Shown one piece after another: positions 6,643 to 7,260 of a stretch of DNA of 7,260 bases. Numbering within the stretch: the stretch's first letter is position 1; each line of letters begins with the position of its first letter. A model generated the notes under the pieces. It had not been told where the DNA came from. It saw only the letters and a program-made list of their open reading frames with translations, and did no database searches. Source of the stretch: Gemmatimonadota bacterium (lineage in GTDB: Bacteria; Gemmatimonadota; Gemmatimonadetes; Gemmatimonadales; GWC2-71-9); contig QHTW01000141.1 in NCBI GenBank assembly GCA_003220955.1, positions 1-7,260 on the forward strand, read 5' to 3'. The translations under genes and the position numbers were made by a program.

Positions 6643-6663
6643 CGGAGGGTCACAGCCCCTCCG
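6643..6663 (+). terminator. Hairpin after mnmA, possible terminator
   Basis: CGGAGGG (6643-6649) pairs perfectly with CCCTCCG (6657-6663) around a 7-base loop, 15 bases after the mnmA stop. It is followed by GGCCTGAGC rather than a T-run, so it is not a canonical intrinsic terminator. Its place at the change from housekeeping genes to a lipoprotein gene is the main argument for a terminator role. The rest of the 90-base gap holds no recognised site except the ribosome-binding site near its end. Confidence 0.35.
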
Positions 6664-6709
6664 GCCTGAGCGCCCGCAGAATTGAGTTTCGTCCCCACTT
6701 TTTCGATTC

Positions 6710-6714
6710 GGAGG
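6710..6714 (+). promoter_or_regulatory. Shine-Dalgarno of the lipoprotein gene
   Basis: GGAGG stands 4 bases before the ATG at 6719. It is the strongest Shine-Dalgarno in the window and fixes the lipoprotein start, which also yields an intact signal peptide. A TTGAGT at 6682-6687 could be a -35, but no good -10 follows it. Confidence 0.65.
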
Positions 6715-6718
6715 CCGT

Positions 6719-7260
6719 ATGCGGTCGTTCCTGCGTCCCGCGCTTGCCGGGCTCGTGCTGGCAGCCTTGACCGGCGCCTGTGGCAAGGAGTCCATCGCAC
6801 CGAAGTCGCTCGCCAATCCTCAGGCGACGAGTGCGCAGCTCGCGTCGCTCGATACGATGTTCAATGCCGCCCCGCTCCACAGCTTCTCGGCCGTTTCCGC
6901 ATCGATTCAGCCGACGGCCCCCGGTCCCCTGCCGGCGCTTGCGCTGGCCAGCGCGGTCAATCCGTTGACACAGTCGTCCGACCTGCGGCCCTACGCCCGC
7001 CGCATCCTGGCCGCCCGCACCTTCGCCCGGCTCATCCCGCAGATGAGCGTGCGCGCGACGGCGGCGCTGTTCCCGGTTGGTGTGGTGGGCAAGACATTCG
7101 AATGGGATTTCGGGACGTCGGCGTACGTCGCAACCGCACGTACCGGCGCGCCGACTACCGGCGTGCGGTTCATCCTGTACGCGATCAACGAGCTGACCGG
7201 GCAGCCTGCGAATCCGCTCGTCGAAGTCGGCTATATCGATCTCATCGATGAAACCGGCAG
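6719..7260 (+). CDS. Putative lipoprotein of unknown function, 3' partial
   Basis: 180 codons are visible with no stop before the window end. The protein opens with a lipoprotein-type signal: MRSFLRP (basic n-region), ALAGLVLAAL (hydrophobic core) and LTGAC with the lipidation cysteine at position 21. Threonine at -3 is less usual than leucine, so plain signal peptidase I processing is possible. After the cysteine come a short linker, an Ala/Pro/Ser-rich stretch (about 59-80), a basic helical-looking stretch (86-112, RPYARRILAARTFARLIPQMS), and then alternating beta-like segments (GKTFEWDFGTSAYVATA, GVRFILYAINELTG, VEVGYIDLIDETG). The latter resembles a secreted beta-rich domain, but I recognise no family. 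It is separated from mnmA by a hairpin and has its own strong ribosome-binding site, so it is probably a separate unit. Localisation to the cell envelope is inferred from the signal only. Confidence 0.75.
   Translation, partial: MRSFLRPALAGLVLAALTGACGKESIAPKSLANPQATSAQLASLDTMFNAAPLHSFSAVSASIQPTAPGPLPALALASAVNPLTQSSDLRPYARRILAARTFARLIPQMSVRATAALFPVGVVGKTFEWDFGTSAYVATARTGAPTTGVRFILYAINELTGQPANPLVEVGYIDLIDETG

Noticed and set aside
6682..7251. 189-codon plus-strand frame beginning at 6682
   Set aside because: It is a shadow of the lipoprotein gene, in another frame. The lipoprotein frame has a Shine-Dalgarno, a signal peptide and a lipobox; this frame has none and is R/A-rich.

Overview
The window is high-GC bacterial DNA with every supported gene on the + strand. 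The gene content (tandem MacB/FtsX-type permeases, a BshB1-type deacetylase reading AHRDD, a cysteine desulfurase next to MnmA) and the strong G/C third-position bias fit a soil- or sediment-type Gemmatimonadota or Acidobacteriota genome, Gemmatimonadota preferred. This is recognition from memory, not a database match.

Layout: (1) 1-1019, 3' part of an ABC permease with its N-terminus cut by the window edge; (2) 1017-1080, a 64-nt near-perfect palindrome built of 9-nt units filling the gap; (3) 1092-2336 and 2337-3581, two further full-length permeases of 414 aa each, joined with zero spacing; (4) 3574-4308, a bshB1-like deacetylase overlapping the last permease by 8 nt; (5) 4328-5509, a cysteine desulfurase with its own possible near-leaderless promoter; (6) 5517-5582, a second palindromic element, built of 8-nt units; (7) 5601-6628, mnmA, intact at both ends but broken after codon 36 by a frame change with loss of a short loop; (8) 6719 to the window end, the start of an unrecognised lipoprotein.

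How the genes may work together: the permeases are the membrane halves of MacB-like ABC systems whose ATPase is not in the window and is presumably upstream. BshB1 makes the deacetylated precursor of the low-molecular-weight thiol bacillithiol. The cysteine desulfurase lifts sulfur from cysteine and is the natural sulfur donor for MnmA, which makes 2-thiouridine at tRNA position 34. The centre of the window is therefore a thiol/sulfur-transfer module attached to the end of an ABC permease operon. I see no phage, transposase, CRISPR, tRNA or rRNA signal. The most unusual points are the two short-unit palindromes in gene gaps and the mnmA lesion; I did not find a clearly new multi-gene system.
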